Of a DNA stretch of 64,000 nucleotides, positions 1-12,300 are shown piece by piece. Every line of letters starts with the position of its first letter. Positions within the stretch are counted from its first letter, which is position 1. Origin of the DNA: Caulochytrium protostelioides (taxonomy: Eukaryota; Chytridiomycota; Caulochytriomycetes; Caulochytriales; Caulochytriaceae); the NCBI GenBank assembly GCA_003615045.1, contig ML014114.1, forward strand, positions 62,001 to 126,000, given 5' to 3'. The position numbers and the translations under genes were made by a program. The notes below the pieces were generated by a model that was not told where the DNA came from, ran no database searches, and saw only the letters and a list, made by a program, of their open reading frames with translations.

Positions 1-772
1 GAACGCTCGCCCGGGAGGCGCGAGCGATCGGCACCTTCGTCGGGTCCCAGGGTTTCACCTTGGTCAGGATCTCATCCGCCTCGGCATGCACTTTTATCGT
101 CCGGATCTCGTCGACCAGGACCGTGCGGAAACGCTGGGCGCACGCCTGGTACGCGCGAGCGGTTGGAACCAAGATCTCGCCCTTGCTGCCCGGGGCAAAC
201 TTGGAGGCCCCATAGGCAACCACCACTTCAGCGACGACGGGCGCCATCTCCCTGGCCGCCTCCTTGGCGACGCGGTTCATGAACTTGGCAAACACGCGCT
301 GCTTGTCTCCGTATAGCCCCAGGCGCTGGCGCGCCTAGCGCTGCTTCAGGAACTCGGCCCACAGCGGCTCGGACGTGGCGAGCCACACCTCCAGGAAGTG
401 GTGATGCGCGAGCGCTGTGCCCTTGGAGCTCACCCCGGACAGCCGCAGCAGCGGCTCTTTCAAATGGCGCTGCCAAGTCTCTGACTGCTTTTGGGCGGCT
501 TTCATGCCGGCTTCCACATAGTATTGCCCTCGACTCAACTTCCAGCTGACGACCTGGCTTTTGGGCCACACCATGGCCAGATAGAAGATGTTGGTGCGGC
601 CCGGGTCGTTCCCGATGATACCGTAGTCATCCAGGCTCTTTGCCAAGGGTTTCTCGGTCTGATCAGCACTGTCTCCCGGGGGGTGTTCGCTAGGCTGGGA
701 GCCGTCAACGTGGCCGTGTCGGACGTCATGTTCCGGTGGCGCGGCCCCGCCCCGCTGTCGGCAGTGCTGGGC
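1..772 (-). pseudogene. Fanzor/TnpB-like RNA-guided nuclease relic (partial)
   Basis: One minus-strand reading frame can be followed from about 772 to the left edge, broken by an in-frame TAG at 335-337; a TGA at 773-775 closes it upstream. The frame contains GIIGNDPGRTNIF, which resembles the first RuvC motif (Asp in DPGR) of Fanzor/TnpB nucleases. It is followed by a helical segment beginning LSRGQYYVEAG. After the stop come LYGDKQRVFAKFMNRV, VVVAYGASKFAPGSKG and FRTVLVDEIRTIKV, which match the order of the C-terminal half of Fanzor proteins. Where a zinc-ribbon cysteine pair is expected there is HAEADEIL, so the finger looks eroded. The final RuvC Asp would lie beyond the window. Fanzors are eukaryotic homologues of transposon-encoded TnpB. 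Family assignment is by remembered motif pattern only; another DDE/RuvC transposon protein is possible. The internal stop and lost cysteines argue that it is dead. Confidence 0.5.
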
Positions 773-1105
773 TCAAACGATCATGCTCAGGGTACACATT
801 AGGCTGCCGTGTGAGACGCAAACCTTCTCGCCTCGATCGGCTTATTACAAGAATGCCCGGCACAGCCCGTATGAAATCCGGTATTGTCCGCCCCATCCAC
901 GTGTTGACCCCTTGCTTCCTGTGACGACGACACTGACCGCTCGATCCCTCTCACGTCACGTTTCTCCGGCCCTCGTCATTGCCTCGCCCCGAACACCACC
1001 TGAACCGGTTCAGTCTCGACCTTTCGCGTCATTCTCCGTTTCCGATCGCCGCTGCTCCTTGGACTGGGATTCCTCGCGGTCCTCCTCCCCCTCACGCTAT
1101 TCAAG

Positions 1106-2220
1106 ATGCCTTCTCGCGAGTTCGCCACGTTTGCCGCCGGCTGCTTCTGGGTCAGTTGTTCTTTTCCTGACGCATTCAACGGAGCGATACTCTTTAATCG
1201 CGGTGGACGGATACTGAGAAAGATAATGAGAGCTCCATCATCATGACAAACCAATTCCAAGATGTGATGAGAGAGACCATGAGCATTCGTCGTACACGGG
1301 GTCGTGTATGCCAAAATGGAGCCGTGTCGGGGCTGGTGGTCTCTCACGCAATAGGGATACAGGACGCCTGGCAGACCCATACTGATCTGGGCGATGCATA
1401 GACTGACCAAGACTCTAATATGTTATTTATTGTTGTTTAATGGCACACCCGGTTTGTCCAACAGGGCGTCGAAAAGCTCTTCGCCCGGGAGTTCGGCCCG
1501 AAGGGGGCCACGACGGCCGTCGGCTACATGGGCGGCACTTCGACATCGCCCACGTACCAAGCCGTCTGCTCGGGCGCGACCGGTCATGCCGAGGCGCTGC
1601 AGCTGCAGTATGATCCGAGCAAGATCGAGTATGCCTCGCTCGTCGACTTCTTTTACCGCATACACGACCCGCGCCAGCGCAACCGCCAGGGCAATGATGT
1701 CGGCACGCAGTATCGCAGCGTGATCTTTACTCATACACCGGAGCAAGAGCGAATCGCCCGCGAGGTCACCGACAAGGCGCGTCAGCATTGGAAAAGCATC
1801 GCTACTGAAATTGGTAAGGAACTGTTACATCGATATACGGGACCTGACACGGAGCCAAGATCCGTCGGTTGAGAGTTTCACGGCGTCGTCTGATACCTAT
1901 GGATTGTGATTTGGACCGGCCGATAGGCATGGGATGAACACTTGCTATTCATGCTTCCCCATAATCACTCATGGTTGACGATTGTCGGATCCTCTGCATG
2001 CTGCTAGTCTCGTTGACCTGAACTCACTTTTTTTGAACTTTTGAGACCCATCCATCGTTTCTTTTGCATTCTGATGATATGATTGATCATGGCGGCAGTT
2101 CCGGCGTCCACGTGGTACCCGGCCGAGGACTATCACCAATCCTATCTGGACAAGACCCCCAACGGGTATGAGTGTCCCATGCATCGCGTTCGTCAATGGA
2201 TGGAGATTGAAGGCCTGTAG
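1106..2220 (+). CDS. msrA: Peptide-methionine (S)-S-oxide reductase MsrA (3 exons)
   Basis: Repairs oxidised methionine by reducing the S-sulfoxide in proteins or free methionine, using thioredoxin. I rebuilt three exons: 1106-1150, 1465-1813 and 2099-2220, joined by GT...AG introns of 314 and 285 nt. They total 516 nt, or 171 residues, close to the usual MsrA length. Exon 1 gives the catalytic signature GCFW (nucleophilic Cys), and splicing restores GCFW-GVE. Exon 2 carries the conserved VGYMGG and CSGATGHAEA segments, followed by FFYRIHDP. Exon 3 gives WYPAEDYHQSYL and GYECPMH near the C-terminus. The start is the ATG just before the family core, so no targeting peptide is seen and the enzyme is probably cytosolic. 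The gene stands alone on the plus strand, downstream of the Fanzor-like relic. Confidence 0.93.
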
Positions 2221-3354
2221 ACCATGTATCAGCATGCCTGAAACTGAACCGCGCTTTTCCAGGCAGACAGGTGGCTCGCTAGGTCCTAGGTTTCCATCTT
2301 GCCCAATCGTATCACACGATCAGGGTCAATGAAAGTACGCGAAGATAAGGGCCGGGAATACATGAGTGTTGCCACCATACGACCACGATCTTCTGATGAT
2401 GCGTCATCTGTTCTCGTTGTGTCGTGTGGGTGGCATGTCTGCATCTGCAAATGAAAATTAAACAATGTAATTATTGTATACCACCTGGTGTCGGTGCGCC
2501 GGAAATCGCCGTTCTCGGTCGACCAAGTCCGTCACGGCTTTGTTGAGAGTGACCAAGCTACGAGTGAGAATCAATGAATCGATGACGTTCTGCCACCGAT
2601 CAGCTGACCTAGTCATGGCCGAAGTTTCTGCACTCTTGTTTTCGTATCGGGTCGGCTCTGAGTCATGTAGGGGCCGCAACTATGCGACCCGCCTTATGGG
2701 GTCCGTTACCATTCTTGCCGCACCTTGTCAGAGTGAGTCAAATGACCCCACTCAGGTATGCGAGGATTGGCTGTACGAGCAGGTCAGTTCACCATCATGA
2801 GACAGCACGAGGCGTCATGTCACGGTACATCATCATGCGCTATCCCTTGGCATCCGCGCTTCAGTCGCCGTCGATGAGCCGTCTTCCGGCGTACGGAGCG
2901 CGTTGACTAAGACATCTGTGATCGTAGATGTCATTCTGCGAGACAATCAGTGGTACGCTCCAGACGCCAGGTTTCGAATGTCTTGCCGTCGTGGCGGCTT
3001 GACTCAGCCGGGTAACCCCGTCATGCCAGTACGGTGAAGCCGTGGCAAACGACCTGAGCCGGCGGACCAGGATGCCGGAGAACTCGGGTGAAGGCAGCAG
3101 CGTGTCCATCGTGCTCCCGCACGGGTCTGCCTCGATTTTCAGCTTCATCGTTGGACCTATGACTCGAGACCAAGAGTAGACATGGACCGAGCTAGCAGCA
3201 GCGTCTCACCGTCAAACGCTGCGAGCCTCGCTTGCCATGACCCATCCGATCCGATCTTGGCGCCGTGAGGATCACAAAAACAACATCGTGTATGAAACGG
3301 AATAAACGAGAGCATAAAATAAGGAAAAGGAAAAAAGGGGGGAATCGCCGACAT
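2221..3354. other. Intergenic, with an unassigned minus-strand ORF
   Basis: This 1.1 kb between convergent msrA and the giant glycosyltransferase is visibly less GC-rich than the genes. A minus-strand ATG ORF at 2861-3148 (95 residues) and an open stretch just upstream of it at 3157-3354 look like eroded coding sequence, but I recognise no family. No promoter or RNA gene is evident. Confidence 0.4.
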
Positions 3355-6300
3355 CTAATCCGTGGCCGAGACGGGCTTGCGACGGATGTCCCAGATGGAG
3401 TTGACGGCCTGGTACTCTTTGGTCATGTGGGCTCCGATCCAGAGCATTTGCTCGTGCTCACGAAGGTATCGGGTGCCCGAGAACTTCTTGAGCACGTGGG
3501 CGCGGAGCGCCAGGCCGAGCTTGCGGCGCTCGAGGCGCTTGGCCATGATGCGCTCCGAGATGTCGGCAAAGCGGCGCGCGCTGATCCAGTCCACGAGCTT
3601 GTCGGCGTTCGGGTCTGGGTCGCGGCCGTTGGCGACGTCCTCGAGGCCGTCAAATAGGCCGAGTACGGCGAGCTGGCCGAGCGCGAGCTCGTAGGGCGAG
3701 CCGGGGGAGACGTTGCGGCCGTAGAGGTGGTTGCCCGGACCCTGGATGATTTCACGGGACCCGCCGGCCTCGGTACACACGATGGGCTGGCCCGAGAGAC
3801 CGGCCTCGCCAAGCGCCAGCGGCAGACCCTCCGAGATGGAGGAGTTGAGCACGAGCCACGCGGAGTTGAGGACGTACTTGGAGTCGCCGAAGCCGCGGAT
3901 CTTGACGTTGTCCTGGAGACCCAGCGTCGTGATGAGGGTCTGGCACTCGTAGGTGTACCAGGGCAGCTTGTCGGTGGAGCCGTAGATGTCAAGGAAGTAA
4001 CGCTTGATGCCGAACTGGTTCACGATCACGTCGGCGGCCAGCACAGCGTTCTTGATGTCCTTGAAGGTGACGATGTGGCTCAGCATGACGGCGGTCGGGT
4101 CGGGCAGTTCGGCCGTGAAGTCGGGCTCGAAGTCGGTCATGTCCGAGATACCGTTGGTCATCGGGTCGATGCGGCGCAGCGTCTGGTTGCGGTGGTCGAT
4201 GGTCCCATTGTTCGAGCCGCGGATGACTTCCCACTCGGGGTTCGAGATGGACGTGCACGGCAGAATGACGTCGGCGTTGTAGAGGGACAGTGACGCGATG
4301 AGACGGACCATCATGATCATCATGTTGTGCAGCGACGGGCGGTACTTGGACTCGGCGCCCGACCAGTGGCCGAGATATTCACGCCACAGAATGCCGTGGT
4401 CCCAGACGTGGAGGGCAACGCCCTTCTTGAGCTTCAGCACGAGACCCACGATCGAGCCGGTGGCGTGGTGTGAGGCCTGAACGACGTCGGGCGGGTCGTC
4501 GGGCAGAGTGACGGCCAGGCAGCACATGCAACGGCGCATGTAATCCATCGTGTTGAGGAGCGACGTGACGGTTGCGGCCTCGAGGTCGAGCAGGTTGTCG
4601 GGCATGCGGTCCATCCACATCTCCATCCACGCGAGGCGGACGCGCGGGTGGTTCCAGATGGCGTTGTAATCGTAGATCTGGAAGAAGTCGTAGTAGTCGA
4701 CGAACACGCGGCTGGCGGCCTCGAGATCGGTGGCACGCAGGTCGCGGATGTGGCAGTAGTGGATGAGGCGGCGCAGGATATCGATCATGTTCGTGACGGC
4801 GCGGTCGTCAGAGCGGGTCTCCTTGTCCTCCATCTCCAGGTCGGTCTTGGCGCCCATCAGGCCGTGGCACGCGTCGAGCCAGTCATAGCCCCAGAGCGGG
4901 AGCATGCAGACCGTGTTGACGTTGTACTCGATCTGGAACTGCGACAGAATCAGCTCCATGTCGTGCGCGTTCTCGGCGAGAATGTTCCACCGGATGGACG
5001 CGAGGTTGTCGACCATGTCTTTCACGCAGTTGTGCACCACGACACCGGCCGCGACAAACGACACATGCGCCAGGTCGACCGACAAATCCCAGACTGGCCG
5101 CGGGCCGACCGGCTTGGCGAAGAGCACGCGCAGGCGGTACGTCGCCATCGCGTCCAGACGGGAGTCGCGGACGCCGTAGACGACCTCGTAGGGCGAGGCT
5201 GCGTCGAGCTCCGACGCGTCCTCGGCGGCCATGCCGCGCTCGTCCTGCTGGAACGAGGACAGCATTCCCGTGGTGGCGATCCACTCCTTGGCCGAGGGCA
5301 CGAAGCGCGCAAGGTCGGCGCGGCGCAAGTCGGCAGCCGCGCCGTCGACGACGCGGAGGAGGCCGGGGGCAACCAGCGTCGGGCCGATCTCGTCGCACAC
5401 GCGAGTCCAAGCCGCGCTGACAGGCACCTGCGCGGCAGTGAGGGCCTCGACGCGGTCGACCATGCCGGCGTACTGCGTAGCGGCGGTCTCGCACATGCGG
5501 TGCCAGCTGGCCGCAACAGCCAAGCGCTGCTGCTTGTCGACCGCGAAGCCGAAGCCGATCGCCGATTCGAACGTGTGCGTGTCAGTTTCCGCGATCACCA
5601 GAACGACCGTCATCGTCTCGGACGCAGACGGCGACGCAGCGGCTGGCGACGGCGCCTCGGTGTGGGCCGCAAGGTGGAAACGCTCACGGAGCACGTCGCA
5701 CATGCGGTTCGTGCTGGACACCAGGGCGTTGGCGTTCTTAGACGGGAGCGACGCGGTGAAGGTGACTCCGGTGAGGCCGCCGGTAGGCGTGAGCGCGGGG
5801 GCGTGGCCGCCGCGGCCAAAGAGACCGGCAAAGAACTCGGCCTGGACGGCGCGCGGGCAGTCAGCGGCCATGAGGCGCGCCGGGAGGCCAGACGCGTCGA
5901 TCTGCTGCGCCAGCGCCGGGGGCAAGGCGAGCTGCAGGCGGCCGCGCGGCAGCGGCGTCGTGGCCTTGACGGAGACGCCGGCCAGGAGCTCGATCGCCGC
6001 CTGGATGTCGTGGGCATCGAGCACGTGGCCGACGGTGACCATGGCCGCCGTCGACGCATCCGCTAGCGTATAACCGGCGAGGCGGGCAAAGGTCAGCGTG
6101 GCCTTGATGTTCGTGGGCGAGTCGACCGTGTAGGTGTGGTCGCCCGCCGCGAGGGTCCACGCGGCTTCGGCGGCCTCGATGGTGCGGAGGGGAGCGATCG
6201 GCGCGCACTGGACGGTCTGGCCGATCATGTCCTTCGCCTCGACCCAGGTGCCATCGCCGCGAAGCAGACGGTGGTCAGGGGTGCACACGAGCGTGCGGCC

Positions 6301-9300
6301 GTCCGAGAAGGTGAGCTCCACGCACGCGCGGACGCCCTGGTCCAGGCGGTGGGAGACGAGACTCGGGACGAGCCCGTTCTTGGCGGCGTCGAAGGCTTGG
6401 ACACGGTCGCCTACGGCCACGGTTTCGATCGCGGCGGCGTCGCCGCGGCCGACGGCGACCGGTGTGCCGGCAGCGATACAGTTCGACACACCGCCCGAGG
6501 ACGAGGGCCACGTGCCGGTGTCCAGACCGAGAACGTGAAGCTTCTCGGGCGTGATGGGGAAGGTGATCTGCGGGCGCAGCGAGGTCACGTACGAGTCGCC
6601 GCCCATGCCCATCATATACAGGTCGGCGAGCTTGAACGCCACATGCGACTTGGACGAGATGTCGTCATCGATGTAGATCGCCGCGGCGATCTGGTCCTCG
6701 TGCTTCTCCAGGTGACGGATGGCCGCCTTGATGCGGCCGGCGTCGCGATGACGCCAGTACGGCCGCAGCAAGGGCTCCTGGCGCAGGAGGTGCTCGTCGA
6801 GCATGCGCGCGTAGACGCCGTCAACCTGGTCCGTGGAGAACCAGACCTTCCACAGGGCTGTGCGGGCCTTACGCGTCGAGAACTTGAAGGGGCGATGGTA
6901 CGGGATCGCGATATCGCGGCGCTCGTAGTACAGCAGGTTTTCGAGCTGGAAGAAGAGACGCGTCGGGCGGCCGAGGATGCGGTAGGAGTCCTTGGCAATG
7001 ACGGTCGGGGTCTCGACCTCAACGCCGTGGTGCATCGTGCGCAAGACCGGGTGGCGCTTCAGCGCATAGTCCCAGGTGGTCTCGAAGACGCCCTCGCGCG
7101 CGGTCATGACAACGCGCTGGATCATGCTCGTCGGGATGATGCGGCGCTTCTGCGTCGTGTACCAGAAAGTGGAAATGACCACGTGGTCCGAAACGTAGCG
7201 GATCTCGAGCAGCTCCTGGTGGTGGACGGGCTCCTGGTAGAGGAACTCGACATGGAACGTGATACCGCGGCGGCGCGAGAGACCGCGGGTGACGTGGCCG
7301 TGGTGCGGGTCGTAGAAGTAGACGTCCTGGAAGAAGCCGTCGGTGGAGACGACGTCCTTACGCTCGGGAATCGCGTGGCTGCGCTCGGCGTAGTGGAAGA
7401 CAATGTTCTCCTTGACTTCGAGGTTCTTCCAGACCTGCTGGCGCAGCAGGATCTGGTCGGTCGAGTACTCGGAGATGAGGGTCAGCAGCTTGCGCGAGAA
7501 GGGCTTCTTGGTGATGATGCCCTTGTAGTGGTGGAACACGAGGGGCACCGCGGACTCGAGGATCGCCGTCTCCGGGGCCAGCGGGTTGTGCAGCTGGATG
7601 TGGTGGTCGGTGACGACGCGGCGAATCGCGCGCGAGGAGGTGTTCTTGAGCACGTGCAGCATGGGACGGTTGACCCACAGCATGTTCTCGACGAGCGACA
7701 GGAACAGCGTGCGGTAGAGGCGCGCCAGCGTCGTGGTGACGAGCACGATCGGGTAGTGGATCAGCGGCGAGCGGTGGCGATGGGCCAGCTCGATCTCGCG
7801 CGGGATGTAGACGTCCGACGAGATGAGCGAGTACCAGAAGCGGCCCGTCTGGTTAAGCCAGTACGCGAGGCGGCGCAGGAACGACGGCCGGCGCTCCGAG
7901 AGGTCGGCGACCCAGGACCACTCCGAGTCGAGGAATGTCGGCTTGACATAGGGCACGCCATGCGCGAGGCGAGAGCGCGTCTCGGCATCGACCATCAGCG
8001 CAATGCGCGAAGTCAGCTCCGACGTGGCCGAGAGCTGCTCGACCGAGCGCGTCGGGTGCAGGTCCGCCAGGCTCGTCACGACGTCGCGCGTCAGCTCTGC
8101 GCGGCCCTGCATGCGCTCCACGAGATACGTGCGCAGCGCGGGCGTCAGCTGTTCCCAGCACAGGTCGACCGGGATGTTGAGCGCGAGGTGCTTGACGACC
8201 TGCTGGCGCGTGTTGAACACGAGCGAGGTCAGCTCACGCGAGCTGAGGCGGTAGATCTGCGCGGCCATGCGGGCCGGCAGCACACGTCGCGGGTCGTGCG
8301 GACCGTCGAGCAGCAGCTCGGCCGCGCAGGCTTCGTGGTGTGCGTACCCAAAGAGCAGCTCAAAGGCCTCGTGCACCAGGGCCTCCGCGATGCGGCGCAC
8401 CGACGTCGGGTCGCGTGCAATCTGCTCCGTGATGGACTGGCCCGTCTGGATAGTCAGATGGATGCCGACGTACAGGGCGAGGCCGCCTTGGCCGTTAAGG
8501 ATGGGCAGCGCAGCGTAGCCGCGGCCTTCGCCCAGCACGAGCGCCAGGTCGGGCACGACATAAACACGGATGTGGTCCTCGCACCAGCGCTGGACCAGGG
8601 TCGTCATGTGGGTGGCAGCGTCCGGGAATGCGAGCGCGAGTTCCGAGCCGGCGGGCGCGCCGGCCTGCTGGAGCAATGCCGCGATCGGGCGGCCCGCCTC
8701 GCCCTCGGGCGCGATCAGCACCGCCTTGCGGCGGAGTTTGCCACGGATCAGGCGATCACGGTCGTCCGCGGGCAGAGCGGGACCCACGCCGATGCAGTGC
8801 TGGCCGGTCGTCAGGTTGGGGCGGTCTAGCAAGTCGTGATCCTCGCGGTAGTTCCAGATGACGCCGCGCCAGGCGATGATGGCGGCAATCCACATGCCGA
8901 CACAGGCCGAGACCTGCTCCAGTAGGTACTTGGAGTTGGGCATCATGTTGCGGAGCGGGATGCCCATGGCGAAGCCGACAACGACGCCGACGAACATGGC
9001 CGTCACGGCCGCCGAGGAGGTGTTGCTGATGAAGATCTTGGAGTAGACGGCCCACAGCAGGCCCGTGTAGCCGAAGGTCATGATGAAGAAGATGATGACC
9101 GTCTGCATCTGCGTCGCGGTGACCCAGAGGAACAACGCGCACAAAACCCAGATCCAGGCGCAGACGCCCGCGAAGAGGCCCAGATTGCTGAAGTACATCT
9201 GGCGCTGGAAGGCCATGCGCTTGATGAGCGTCGGGCGGAGCTCCTCACGGTTGTGCAGGAGCGCCTCGGGCAGATTGTTGATCTCGCGCCAGATGCCACG

Positions 9301-12300
9301 GGCAATGATCTCCATAGCGACGTTGGCGAAGAGGAAGTATAGCAGAGCGGCACCGGCGCCGAACCCGCCCTGGGGCGAGTTGACGGCAATGAGCGAGAGC
9401 AGGTCGCCGCCGGTGAAGAGGACCACCCAGCGGTCGAGCAGGAGCAGGAAGAAGTAGAGGAAGCCGAAGCCCATCTCGTTCTTGGACCACGCCCACATGA
9501 GACGCGTGCGGTTGAGCTTCGAGGCCTTGTTGAGCTTCTGCATGTCCTGGATGGCGAGCTTGACGTTCAGGTTCCACTCGAGGCCGTACGGGCGCGACAC
9601 GTCGTAGTCGAGGTGGATCGAGTGCCAGTTGAGCAGGTACTGCGTGACGCCAAACGCATCGGCGAGCTTCTGGACGAAGGGATCGCGGCGGGAGGGCGCG
9701 AGCAAGCGGACAGACGTACCAGGCAGCGGGATGCCCTTGAACCAGCGGAACCAGCGGGCGCGCTCGGCATCGACCTCCTTCACGAGGCGTCGGCGAGCAA
9801 TCTCGTCGAGCCAGTTGTTCTTCTTGTTCATCAGCTGGTCTTCCGTGAAGGCACCGTACTTGGTCTGGTACCAGTCGCCGATCGCCTTTTCGTTCGTCTG
9901 GACGACCTTGTGCAGCCAGCCCGAGAAGAAGGTCAGCACGAGGCGGGTCTTGTAGAGCCAGAGAAGCGCATACAAGCCCCAGAAGATGGCGTGGGTCATG
10001 AGCTGGTAGTTGCCCAGCGGGACAACGAACGAGAAGATCCAGTAGACAATGGCGACGGGCAGGATCTGGTAGACGGCGGTGCGGCCCGATGTGACCGAGA
10101 TGCCGTCGTTGTAAATGGACGCGAGCGTGCCAAGGCAGAGCAGGTAGATCGGGTAGACGATCAGGTACAAGAAGAAGATCAGGCCCTTGTAGTACGAGTT
10201 CGAGAACATGACGATGAAGCCGCCGATCAGCGCGACAAAAATCGAGGTGATGAGGCCCGCCGAGAGCTGCTGGAGCATCATGACAGCCATCGAGGGGAAC
10301 TGGTACAAGTACAGGTAGTAGGAGCCTGCGGTCGAGATGGACGGGCTCATGCCGCCCGCAATGAGCAGCGAGATGAGCAGGCCCATCGAGACGTACTGCT
10401 GCTCGACACGGGTCATGCTCGTGTTGACAAAGATGCCGTGGCCAGTGATCATGAGGAGCAGCAGATCGAGCACGGAGGGGATGGCGAACACGAAGGCCGC
10501 CGAGATGTCGCGGCCGACCTTGCGCGAGTGGGACTTGCGCGGCGCCATGTCGCCGGAGTGCAGGAGCGGCAGGTACGTGAACATGAACTTGCGCGGGTGA
10601 TAGCCCTCGAGCGGCGGCGGGTTGGCCTGCAGGTAGTCGAAGCGCTCGTCGTACATGACCTGGCCGATCTTGTCGATGGCGACGTCAAAGAACTCAGTGC
10701 AGCGGGAGCCCAGGATGTAGAGCTCGGACATGAGCGCCTGCTGATCGGGCTCGCGGGCCGGGAGGGGGTTGAAGTCGCACGTGACAAAGAAAACTTCCTC
10801 ATAGGCCTGGCGCTTGCACGCAGCAAAAAACATGCACGCGAGCAGATCCGTCGAGGCCTCGACGCGCGTGCTCGTCGCGTAGATTTGGGCAAACAGCGCC
10901 ACGATCTGGCGCATGTAATCGGCGTTGTTGAAGAACCCGTGGCGCACGACCCACTGGACCTCTTCCCACAGCTCGACGAGGCTGTCGAGGCGGAAGGAGA
11001 GCGACTTGACGGACACGTCCGCGAACGGCGAGCCCGACATGGAGGTCAGATCCGACATGCTGCCTTCCACGGAGTAGCTCGAGTCGCGGGCGGTGCCGTC
11101 GTCGCCGAAGCCGGTGCCGAACGAGCCCGCCATCCCGAGCGGGCCGCGGCCGACGCGCGAGGCCTGCGAGGACAGCGCGGAGGCATCGAGCTCGCTCGCC
11201 GATTCCGATTCGAGGGTCTCCTGGTCGGTCGTCGTCGCGGCCGTGAGGTGGCTGAGGTGGCCGCCGGGCCCGCTCGAGCCGGCGCCGCGGACGGGCGGGC
11301 GGACGAGCTTCGCCATGCGCGAGGAGAGGTCGCGAGAGACGACGCGCTTGTACCACGCGCAACGCTCGCGGAGGTACTCGCGGGGGCTGACGCGGTTGGC
11401 CAGCAGGTCGACGGCGTGGCGGGCGACGAGGTGGTCGATCTCGACGGCGTCGAGCAGACGGCGGCGGGTCTCCTTCCAGACGGCGGTGTCGAGGCTGTCG
11501 CGCTGCGCGTGGGTCGCGTGCACGAGCAGCAGCTGCTCCGAGACGGTCGACTGCTCGATCTGCAGGCGGATGTGCGAGGGCAGGCCCTCGGTATCGTGGG
11601 GCAGGAGGTCGGGCGGCGACGGGATCCACGACTCGATGACCGCGCAGGAGCGCGCCGGGTAGCCGTGGGCCGAGAGCCAGGCATTGAGCAGGGCTTCGGC
11701 GGGGCGCGGGTGCTTCTGCGAGAGGTACACGTGGAGCGTGGGCGGGCGATGGACGGCGTCCGCGGGGGCGGCGCTGTCCATCTCGTACACGGACCAGAAG
11801 TGGACGTCCTCGACCTTGAACCCGGTGTCGAGGCCCTGCCAGAGCTCGAGGGCGAACGAGAGCGCCTGGCCGTCGGCGCCGACCAGAACAGGCGGCTCGA
11901 CAGGAGCGCCCTTCTCGTCGAGCGCGACGCTCGCGACGTAGGCCTTGAGGGCCTCGAGCAAGCGCGTCAGGTGCCACGCGACCACGCGGCGGTCGGGGTA
12001 GCCGTAGTCATCGTAGATGGGCATAGTGGCCTCGCCGTCGACGCGCGAGGAGCGCGAGAGCGTGTTGATGTGGGCCTGCAGCCCGTCGGCGGTCTCGGCC
12101 TCGTGGGGCGAAACAACGTAACGGAACTGCTCAAGGAGCTTGATGGCCGCGTCGCGCTTCTCGGGCGCGAGGGCGAGCAGGTACGCGCGCGTGCGCAGGT
12201 CGCGCTGGACGGTGACGACCTTGTCGAAGTGCTCGCGCGTCGCGGGGCGCATGAACTCGGGCTGGCCAGGGACGTTGATGTGGCCAGGGGCGGTCGCACT

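Noticed and set aside
6136-8829. 897-codon plus-strand open frame across the intein junction
   Set aside because: Antisense shadow of the same gene; no balanced composition or family motif.
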